Assembly (NCBI GenBank): GCA_036555585.1
Contig: DATBLE010000056.1
Location: 35,986-99,985, forward strand
Length of the DNA stretch: 64,000 bases
Direction: 5' to 3'
Source of the DNA: DATBLE01 sp036555585
GTDB taxonomy: Bacteria > Actinomycetota > Thermoleophilia > Gaiellales > Gaiellaceae
Shown here: in pieces, positions 57,959 to 64,000 of the stretch
How the letters are laid out: each line of letters begins with the position of its first letter
How positions within the stretch are numbered: the stretch's first letter is position 1
The notes under the pieces: generated by a model
Databases searched by the model: none
Seen by the model: only the letters and a program-made list of their open reading frames with translations
What the model was told of the DNA's origin: nothing
Program-made: the position numbers and the translations under genes

Positions 57959-58138
57959 TCATTTCGGCCCTCGCTTGACCGTCTGCATCCACCGTTCGAG
58001 GTCGGCTGCATCGAACCTGACGTATTTGCCGAGTCGAAGGTGCGGCACGGCATCTCTTCGCGCTTGAGCAAGCAGCCAACTCGCTGGCACTCCGAGAAGC
58101 TCGGCAGCCTCCTTTGCTTCGAGGAGCCTGTCCGTCAT
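57959..58138 (-). CDS. xis: Excisionase-like HTH protein of element 2
   Basis: A 59-residue protein: LLEAKEAAELLGVPASWLLA, then VPHLRLGKYVRFDAADLERW, the standard small MerR/AlpA-type DNA-binding domain of excisionases. The ATG at 58138 is an internal start chosen because the longer frame has no conserved content. It reads toward the integrase gene. Confidence 0.8.
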   Translation of the reverse strand: MTDRLLEAKEAAELLGVPASWLLAQARRDAVPHLRLGKYVRFDAADLERWMQTVKRGPK

Positions 58139-58507
58139 CTGCCGTGCTCCGTCCGGCGGCTCGTTTGACCGTTGACTGGGGTGGATACAGGATTTGTGAC
58201 GGGTGCTCCGATCGGCGGAGGGCCACAAACCCTTCCCTGCGGCCCGCCGCAGACAACGGCGACAGCGCGGGGCACCCGCTCGCCTCGAGCGGACGATCGC
58301 TCATAGCCCCATCTCCTCGGCGATCGTCTCGAACCGTTCCACCTCGGCCTGTAGCGACCCGTTCCCTTCCCCGGTCCCTAGGACCGGGGGACGGGGAACT
58401 GGTCGCGCCGACATGGCCCTCGAACCCTTCCCCACCTACGTCGAATCCCCGATGCCCCATCGAGGTGAGCCTGCGATCGTTGAAGAGCAGATGAAGAGGA
58501 GGTGCAC
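58139..58507. other. Intergenic stretch of element 2 with a hairpin
   Basis: A 9-bp stem CCCCGGTCC/GGACCGGGG with 3-nt loop lies at 58369-58389. On the minus strand a short open end (SLQAEVERFETIAEEMGL) precedes it, looking like the C-terminal remnant of a lost gene. Confidence 0.4.
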
Positions 58508-58792
58508 ATGACTTCTGTCATGCACCCGCCGCGTGGCGGTTCCGTATGGCGACGAACTATCGGCGATGCCCAGGTCAGGGTGGCGCTGGTGGCTGGCATC
58601 TGCCTCGTCCTCGAGGCCGTGATCGCCAAGCACGTGATAGACGCCGACCTCGACTTCATCAGCCTGTTCGCGCCCTTCTGGGTGTTCATCGCCTACCTGG
58701 TGAGTGGACTGCGCGACCGGGTGAGCGAGATCTCTTTCATGGCGGCGATCGTAGTGACCACCGTCGCCGTGCTCCTCTTGTACGCCCTCTAG
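58508..58792 (+). CDS. 94-residue membrane protein
   Basis: Three hydrophobic stretches (VRVALVAGICLVLEAVIAKH, ISLFAPFWVFIAYLVSGL, FMAAIVVTTVAVLLLYAL). The ATG follows AGGAGG. Unknown role. Confidence 0.6.
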   Translation: MTSVMHPPRGGSVWRRTIGDAQVRVALVAGICLVLEAVIAKHVIDADLDFISLFAPFWVFIAYLVSGLRDRVSEISFMAAIVVTTVAVLLLYAL

Positions 58793-58868
58793 AGCCGTAC
58801 CGGCTCGGTCGCGCCTCGTGGGAAACGACCAGGCTGAGCCTGCCGTCCGGCCCCACCGGGAGGGGCCG

Positions 58869-58920
58869 TTGACAGCGCAGGGACATCCTCGAGTCATCTT
58901 CAAGTGGGCGATCGTCCGAT
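58869..58920 (+). pseudogene. 5' fragment of a repeated small gene
   Basis: Starts like the gene at 61620 (TTG start, TAQGHPRVIFK) and then diverges into the HD-GYP gene. About 75 bp, including the upstream untranslated part (from 58846), nearly match 61590-61664. Confidence 0.6.
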
Positions 58921-60358
58921 CGACCCATTCGGCCCGCCGCCTAGAACTGCGCCTGCGATATCGCGCTCAGGCTGGCCTGAATCCGCGCCGATAAGGGCTC
59001 AAGCCCTGTCCATTACGGCAGTCACTCCTGCGGTCGATGCGCGTGAGGCGGTCGATCTCGATCCCGAGGCTGATGGCCTCGTTGAACAGTCGCGCGAGCG
59101 GCGACTGCAGTCGGTCGTTGGACGTGAGCTGCTCGCGTCGCTACTCGCTGGCGGGAGCTTCGTTGCGGTCACCTCCCTCCTGTTGGCATTCTCGGCGTCG
59201 AGCCGGAACCCGTCGGTGTGGACAATCCTGCTTCTCGTCGCTCTCTATGCGCTCGTGGCAAGCGTGGAGTTCGAGGTAGGTGCCGGCTACGGAGTGCCGG
59301 CCGAGCTCGTACTGGTGCCGATGCTGTTTCTGTTGCCGGTCGCGTTCGTGCCCCTCGCCGTGGCGACAGGAATCGTGCTCAGTGAGGCCGTGGCCATTGG
59401 GCGCCGACGAGACAACCTCCAGCGCCTACTGGTCGCTCCCGGAAACGCTTGGTACGCCGTCGGACCGGTACTCGTCTTACTGGCAGCGGGCGAACCGGCC
59501 CCAAACTGGTCCGACTGGCCGGTATACCTCGGAGCGTTCGCGGCTCAAATCGGATTCGATTACGGAGCCTCGGCAGCTCGAGAGTGGATCGCTTTCGGGC
59601 TTCAGCCACGCTCTCACCTCCACTACATGGGATGGGTGTGGGCGGTCGACGGCGCGCTTGCCCCGATCGGCCTGCTAGTGGCTTTTGCAGCGGTTGATGC
59701 ACCCGCCGCCGTCCTCTTGATCCTCCCGTTGGTCGGGCTGCTCGCCCTATTCGCGCGCCAGCGTCGATTTGGCATCGATCGGGCATTGGAGCTAAGCCAC
59801 GCGTACCGGGGGACAGCATTTCTTCTTGGTGACGTGGTCGAGGCCGACGACAGCTACACGGGAGCCCATTGCAAAGACGTGGTCGAACTCGTGCTCGCGG
59901 TTGCCGACAAGCTCGGGGTAGATGCGCGCGGCAGGCGGGACGCTGAGTTCGCCGCGCTTCTCCACGACGTCGGGAAAGTCCGGATCTCCAAGGAGCTGAT
60001 CAACAAGCCCGGGGCGCTCACGAGGGAGGAGCGTGCCGTGATCGAGACCCATACGATCGAGGGAGAGCAAATGCTTGCCCAGGTGGGCGGGCTTCTGGGC
60101 GAAGTCGGCCAGATCGTCCGCTCCCACCACGAGCGCTATGACGGGACGGGCTACCCAGACGGTTTGGCAGGTGAGGAAATCCCTCTTATCGCCCGAATCG
60201 TCTCCTGCTGCGACGCCTTCAACGCTATGACCACGAATCGCCCCTACCGCAAAGCTCTGCCCTTCGAGGAGGCAGTCGCCGAGCTACGCCAGCAGGCCGG
60301 GCTGCAGTTCGACCCCGCCGTGGTCGACGCCCTCGTGGACGTCCTCGAGCAGTTCTGA
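58904..60358 (+). CDS. Membrane-anchored HD-GYP domain protein
   Basis: A 484-residue protein with a polar N-terminus, about seven membrane helices between residues 75 and 285, then an HD-GYP domain: LLHDVGKVRISKELINKPG, SHHERYDGTGYPDGL, ARIVSCCDAFNAMTTNRPYR. HD-GYP proteins hydrolyse cyclic di-GMP or related dinucleotides; the HD pair and the GYP motif are intact. The N-terminal start (GTG 58904) lies in the repeated fragment and is uncertain. Confidence 0.88.
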   Translation: MGDRPIDPFGPPPRTAPAISRSGWPESAPIRAQALSITAVTPAVDAREAVDLDPEADGLVEQSRERRLQSVVGRELLASLLAGGSFVAVTSLLLAFSASSRNPSVWTILLLVALYALVASVEFEVGAGYGVPAELVLVPMLFLLPVAFVPLAVATGIVLSEAVAIGRRRDNLQRLLVAPGNAWYAVGPVLVLLAAGEPAPNWSDWPVYLGAFAAQIGFDYGASAAREWIAFGLQPRSHLHYMGWVWAVDGALAPIGLLVAFAAVDAPAAVLLILPLVGLLALFARQRRFGIDRALELSHAYRGTAFLLGDVVEADDSYTGAHCKDVVELVLAVADKLGVDARGRRDAEFAALLHDVGKVRISKELINKPGALTREERAVIETHTIEGEQMLAQVGGLLGEVGQIVRSHHERYDGTGYPDGLAGEEIPLIARIVSCCDAFNAMTTNRPYRKALPFEEAVAELRQQAGLQFDPAVVDALVDVLEQF

Positions 60359-60434
60359 TCGCCGCCCTCGATCGAGGGATTTCGGAAGACTCACCCCCCA
60401 ACGGGGGATAGCCAGCCTCCCAGCCGGGCGCAAG

Positions 60435-61049
60435 GTGAGATCCGTGACGAAGAAGCTTGACAACCCGCTTACCTGGCTCTCGCTCGTCTGCACAGCTGGT
60501 CTCACCTTCCTGGCGACGCAATTCGGGATCGCGACGGCCGCGGCCGCGGATTGTCCCCCTCCGCCCAAGGCCGTAATGCCGTTCACGCCATGGAGCGACC
60601 AGAACCAGTACGTCCTGACGACCGGCGGTTCGTTCGAGCCTGGCTCTCCAGCTTGGACGCTTACGGGCGGTGCCGCTGTGGTCAGCGGTGACAATGCGCC
60701 CAACTTCCTCGACCCAACTACGCACTCACGTGCTCTCTCCTTGCCAGCGGGGAGCTCCGCGACGAGCGCATGCGTGACCGCTCCACACATCGCCGGCCTT
60801 GTCAGGTTCTTCGCCCGACACGTGGGAGCCGGCACGGCTTCACTGAAGGTCGAGATCCTTGTGAAGGGCAAAGTCTTCCAGGCGGGTTCCGTTTCGGCGG
60901 GCTCATCATGGACGCCGACTCCGATGCTGGTCTCAGATGCTCCTTACTACAAGGGTGCGGTGACGTATCAGATCAGGCTCACCTCGGTCGGCTCCGGCGG
61001 AGCATTCACAATCGACGACGTCTATTTCGACCCGTACTGCAGCCGCTAA
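60435..61049 (+). CDS. Exported beta-rich protein
   Basis: A 204-residue protein: signal peptide with LTWLSLVCTAGLTFLATQFG, then a mature part with SFEPGSPAWTLTGGAAVVSG and SRALSLPAGSSATSACVTAP. I recall similar exported proteins in Solirubrobacter relatives. It resembles a carbohydrate-binding-like jelly roll, but no ligand is known. GTG at 60435 or at 60444. Confidence 0.65.
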   Translation: MRSVTKKLDNPLTWLSLVCTAGLTFLATQFGIATAAAADCPPPPKAVMPFTPWSDQNQYVLTTGGSFEPGSPAWTLTGGAAVVSGDNAPNFLDPTTHSRALSLPAGSSATSACVTAPHIAGLVRFFARHVGAGTASLKVEILVKGKVFQAGSVSAGSSWTPTPMLVSDAPYYKGAVTYQIRLTSVGSGGAFTIDDVYFDPYCSR

Positions 61050-61104
61050 CCACGGTCGAGTCTTCGGGGCGAGTCCCAAGCGTCCGAGGGCAATCTTCGA
61101 CGGG

Positions 61105-61290
61105 CGATCGGACACGGAAAGTCATGGTGGCCGAGGCGAAAGCTCGCGCGGAGGCGCTCCGACTCATTACTGCTGTACGCGGCGTATGAGCCGGCGAAGT
61201 GGAGCAGGCTGCGTTGCGGTGGTTTCGCCGATACCTGGACGAGGGGGAAGGGCGTGTCGTTGCTGCAGGCGCAGGTCGCGCTAGCGGCCT
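61105..61290 (+). pseudogene. Broken copy of the small repeated gene
   Basis: Fragments VMVAEAKARAEALRLIT, YAAYEPAKWSRL and GVSLLQAQVALAA lie in different frames and match the copy at 61620-61930. Confidence 0.55.
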
Positions 61291-61619
61291 AAGCGTTGCG
61301 CTCTGACAGAGGCGCGGTCAAGAGCCAGACAAAGAACTCGACGAGGAGGCGCAGCTTGACCTGCGGGGCTATCGCATCTGGGTGATCCACATTGTTGCTC
61401 CACATGCCTCCAGATTGATCGCTCAGCGCCTTTGGAACCAGCGGCGCAATCCGCACATTTGGCGCGGTGAAGTACTTACCCCCCGGCAGCGTGACTCGCT
61501 TCGGCGGCCGACAGGGTCGAACACCGCGCCAGGAGCGCGGACCGCGACGGCGCCCCCGGCCACTCGCCGCCGGTCACGCGATAGGCTGACTCAGCCGTCC
61601 GGCCCCACCGGGAGGGCCG

Positions 61620-61930
61620 TTGACAGCGCAGGGACATCCTCGAGTGATCTTCAAGCGGGCGATCGAGCGGGGCAACGTAGTGGTTGCCGAGGCGACGGCG
61701 CGTGAAATCGGGCTGAGCCTCGAGGAAGCCTCCAGCTCGTCTTGCTGTGGGCGGCGTATGAGCCGGCGAAGTTGGAGCGGGCGGCTCTGCGGTGGTTCCG
61801 CCGCTACCTCGACGAGGGCAAGGCGGTCTCACTGCTCAACGCGCAGATCGCACTGGCTGCCCTCGCGGAGCTGCAACGGCGGAAGCGATTCGGCTCGTGG
61901 GATCTTGGTGGGGCTTGTGGACAAGGGCAC
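61620..61930 (+). pseudogene. Small repeated gene with 1-nt frameshift
   Basis: TTG start behind GGGAGGGCCG. HPRVIFKRAIERGNVVVAEA, then SLEEA. After the loss of one C near 61730 the protein continues in the next frame as LQLVLLWAAYEPAKLERAAL and RWFRRYLDEGKAVSLLNAQI. I recall intact proteins of this kind in related genomes; function unknown. Confidence 0.6.
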
Positions 61931-61973
61931 GATGTCGGCGTAGGGTCGCCTCGGCAGCGCAACGTCGGGGAAG

Positions 61974-62741
61974 ATGGCCGAATACGCGGTAAGTACGAGT
62001 GTCGTAATCACCCAGGATCTCGTCCTGGGCGTGAACTGGGCCGCAGTCAGTGCTGTTGCAGCCCCACTCGCATTGATCGTGGCTGGAATCGGGCTTGGCC
62101 TTCGATTACGCGACAGACGACGTGAGGCTAAGCAGGAGCGCCAGCGACACGCACGATCTGTTGCGGTTATCTGGGACGGGTCGTGCGAGGTGCGCATCCG
62201 TAACGGCGGCGAAGCGTGGATTCGCGAAGTCTGGATGGATGCATCTCTTGAGCCCACCCGCGTCCCCGTTCCTTACGGTTGGTCGACGGATGATGTTCTG
62301 CTGACGGTTGAGCCAGCGCACGTCGTCGTCGACGACATTCCTCCGCAAGACCCGGGTGCAAGAGGGACGGTGATTGCGTTGCGTGTTGGCGAGGAAGAGG
62401 ACCAGCTCGGAGTGCACTGGGCAGCGCTTCCGGAGCCATACGCGCCAGTCGGACTGGACGAACAGACCTTCTTGCAACTGTTGCCTCCTCGAATGACCTC
62501 CGGTCGGGGCTATCTCCACCACGAGGCGGTCGAGTCAGGGACGCTCCCAAAGTCGCCCAAGGCTCGGGCTCGGTACTTCTACGAAGCGCTCGTGGGGATG
62601 GCCAAAACACCTGAGAAAGCGGTCTGTGAGGCGATCGAAAGGATTGCCCTCGAGTTCACAGACACCGATGGGATCCGCTGGAGACGCCTTGCCAATCAAC
62701 ATGAGATCGCTGAGTTACCCCCGCTCGGCGCGAGGCCCTGA
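61974..62741 (+). CDS. 255-residue protein with N-terminal membrane helix
   Basis: One helix (AVSAVAAPLALIVAGIGLGL, about 23-42) followed by a basic coil (RLRDRRREAKQERQRHARSV) and a soluble beta-rich domain ending ELPPLGARP. This looks like the topology of many phage or island-encoded unknown proteins. No known motif. Confidence 0.6.
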   Translation: MAEYAVSTSVVITQDLVLGVNWAAVSAVAAPLALIVAGIGLGLRLRDRRREAKQERQRHARSVAVIWDGSCEVRIRNGGEAWIREVWMDASLEPTRVPVPYGWSTDDVLLTVEPAHVVVDDIPPQDPGARGTVIALRVGEEEDQLGVHWAALPEPYAPVGLDEQTFLQLLPPRMTSGRGYLHHEAVESGTLPKSPKARARYFYEALVGMAKTPEKAVCEAIERIALEFTDTDGIRWRRLANQHEIAELPPLGARP

Positions 62742-62923
62742 CTGGACCAGACCACCCTCATCTCCCGAATCACACACAGCAATGCGTCGACAGCGGAAAC
62801 GGCCAAACCTGCGAATTGGCAGGCGGCAGGCCGTCAGCTAGCGTCGTGACCGGCCCGGCGGATGCGGGGGACGCGCTCGCCCGGCAGGCGCAGTGTTCGA
62901 CCCTCGCGGGCCATCGCGAATCG

Positions 62924-62944
62924 TGTCCCGAACCATGTCCCGAA
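62924..62944 (+). repeat. Right arm-type repeats of element 2
   Basis: TGTCCCGAA at 62924-62932 and 62936-62944 (period 12), the same sequence as beside att2. Confidence 0.65.
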
Positions 62945-63023
62945 CTGACCTAATCCACCGTGCCCCAGTGCACCTGAGAGCACCTAAGAACGCCGAGCGC
63001 GCCTTACCTGACGGCGAAGGCTA

Positions 63024-63068
63024 GCTCTCATAATCCGTTGGTCCCTGGTTCGAATCCAGGCGGGCCCA
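63024..63068 (+). repeat. Attachment core copy 3 (att3)
   Basis: Identical to att2 over 45 bp. The bases CTA just left of it supply the TAG that would end the element 2 integrase in the circular form. Confidence 0.92.
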
Positions 63069-63146
63069 AATCAACCCGCACCGCTACGCGGAAATCGCAT
63101 GGTTACGCGAGTCAGCCGTGCCGCAGATGCCGGTAGTGCTCACCCC

Positions 63147-63167
63147 GTGCCTACCCCGGTGCCTACC
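63147..63167 (+). repeat. Arm-type repeats next to att3, right side (element 3)
   Basis: GTGCCTACC at 63147-63155 and 63159-63167 (period 12), about 79 bp right of att3, the same geometry as the pairs of elements 1 and 2. Confidence 0.55.
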
Positions 63168-63200
63168 TCAGAATTTGCCGAACGTGGCAACGCGGGCGGC

Positions 63201-64000
63201 TCAGTAGATCGCGACGACGGCGACCGCGTCCTCGAGCTCGACCGACGCCGTGTGCAGCGCGCAGGCGAGCGCGAGCAGCGGCGACACGTCGGAGCGGCTG
63301 CGGGTGCGGGAGAACACCCAGCCCTCGTCGCCTACCGGCTTCACCACAGCCCCTCTGAGCGCCACCGACAGCTCCTGCTGGCCGCGGTGGCGGAACGCCC
63401 GCGACGAGACCAGGTCGGCGAGCACGCCGCAGGCGGCCGGGCCGGCGCGGGCGGCAGCCTCCCGGCGCAGATACCGGACGCTGACCTCACGCTCCAGCCG
63501 GCCCATGATGTCCAGGTTCGCCGCCGTGCCGTCGCAGACGACCGCGCGCACATCGACATCGTCACGGTCGAAGATGTGGCCGATCCGGCGGATCGCCTCG
63601 TCGGCGCCCTGGAAGCGGCCGGCAACCTCGCCGTGCAGGTCGCCGTCGTCGCGGCGGCCGGCGAGCGCTAGCGACACCCACCGCTCAGGGCTCGTGTCGA
63701 AGCCGAGCACGACCTCGGAGACCTCGGTCGGCCTCCGGTCGGGGATCTCGGAGTCGGCGTCGGCGAGCGCGTCCCACTCCTGGATCGAGATCGGCCCCGC
63801 GGTCGCCGCGGCCAGGTCAGGCCAGATCGGAATCGACAGGCACTCGACGGCGAACGCGGCCGGGTCGCGGGCGAACGCCTCCCGCTCCGCCTCCAGCCTG
63901 CTCATCGGGATGCGGCGCTCCGGCGCCGGCGTCGCCTGCCGCCACAGCTTGCGGTCGTCGAGCAGCTCCTCCGGGAGCTCATGCGCCTGCAGCTCGTTCC
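63201..64000 (-). CDS. Phage terminase large subunit, C-terminal part
   Basis: The frame is open to the right window edge, so the N-terminal ATPase lies outside; an internal ATG at 63905 is not the start. The visible part holds the RNase H-like nuclease domain: VVLGFDTSPERWVSLALAGR (first Asp), AVVCDGTAANLDI (second Asp) and SRTRSRSDVSPLLALACALH (third Asp). It cuts concatemeric phage DNA during packaging. Confidence 0.8.
   Translation of the reverse strand, partial: NELQAHELPEELLDDRKLWRQATPAPERRIPMSRLEAEREAFARDPAAFAVECLSIPIWPDLAAATAGPISIQEWDALADADSEIPDRRPTEVSEVVLGFDTSPERWVSLALAGRRDDGDLHGEVAGRFQGADEAIRRIGHIFDRDDVDVRAVVCDGTAANLDIMGRLEREVSVRYLRREAAARAGPAACGVLADLVSSRAFRHRGQQELSVALRGAVVKPVGDEGWVFSRTRSRSDVSPLLALACALHTASVELEDAVAVVAIY

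Larger units (their letters stand above)
55784..63068. mobile_element. Integrative element 2
   Basis: About 7.3 kb between perfect 45-bp direct repeats att2 and att3. It has an integrase, an excisionase-like protein and its own arm-type repeats (TGTCCCGAA pairs at 55846-55865 and 62924-62944). The contents are mostly small or decayed genes, an HD-GYP protein and exported proteins. No transfer genes seen. Confidence 0.85.
62742..63200. other. Junction of elements 2 and 3
   Basis: No gene. Contains the right arm repeats of element 2, att3 and the first arm-type repeats of element 3. Confidence 0.6.
63069..64000. mobile_element. Element 3, prophage-like, left end only
   Basis: Begins at att3, has its own direct repeat pair and carries a terminase gene that runs off the window. 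Confidence 0.55.

Overview
The window is high-GC actinobacterial DNA. Several traits point to the class Thermoleophilia (Gaiella/Solirubrobacter type): an exported protein with the N-terminal signature LPSPALVISVVALFFAVGG, a Cys-type CcmE, and many genes whose start codon sits 6-8 nt behind a TAnnnT -10 box with no ribosome binding site. This class assignment is an inference; no 16S or marker tree is available here.

Layout. 1-2.4 kb is chromosomal: a P-loop cyclic-2,3-diphosphoglycerate-synthetase-like protein, a metallophosphoesterase, a PD-(D/E)xK-like protein and hpt. 2.4-8.3 kb is accessory: an unexplained structured stretch, very small stress-type or membrane proteins, an SRPBCC protein, a partner-switching module (HTH-RsbW fusion plus STAS protein) and an IS3-type insertion sequence. 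8.3-33.8 kb is core: an M23 hydrolase, cytochrome c maturation genes (ccmI-like, ccmF, ccmE), endonuclease IV, a large cyclase/ATPase/TPR regulator, phosphomannomutase, a thioesterase, RelA/SpoT, recJ, the ruvC-ruvA-ruvB operon, yebC, an ankyrin protein, an AIR-synthase-like protein and an alpha/beta hydrolase.

At 33,796 there is a CAU-anticodon tRNA gene, and everything to its right is mobile. The 3' part of the tRNA is repeated at 55,739 and 63,024; the last two copies are identical over 45 bp. I read this as a tandem array of integrative elements. Element 1 (33.9-55.8 kb) has a tyrosine integrase, a RepA-like ATPase, an excisionase-like protein and iteron-like repeats, and it carries a metal cargo: a nine-gene copper-type operon (CopC-CopD fusion, YcnI, a frameshifted SCO protein and unknown membrane or lipoproteins) and a divergent Zur-like regulator plus zinc/manganese ABC importer. 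Element 2 (55.8-63.07 kb) has its own integrase, an excisionase-like protein, an HD-GYP membrane protein and several decayed genes. Element 3 begins at 63.07 kb, runs off the window and carries a phage terminase.

Each proposed element end has a pair of short direct repeats 11-12 bp apart, 60-125 bp inside the attachment core. The repeat sequence is private to each element: TTGCGTAC for element 1, TGTCCCGAA for element 2, GTGCCTACC for element 3. These look like integrase arm sites and independently support the boundaries. Reconstructing the circular form of element 2 puts a stop codon exactly at the end of its integrase, which in the integrated state is extended by 24 residues of neighbouring DNA.
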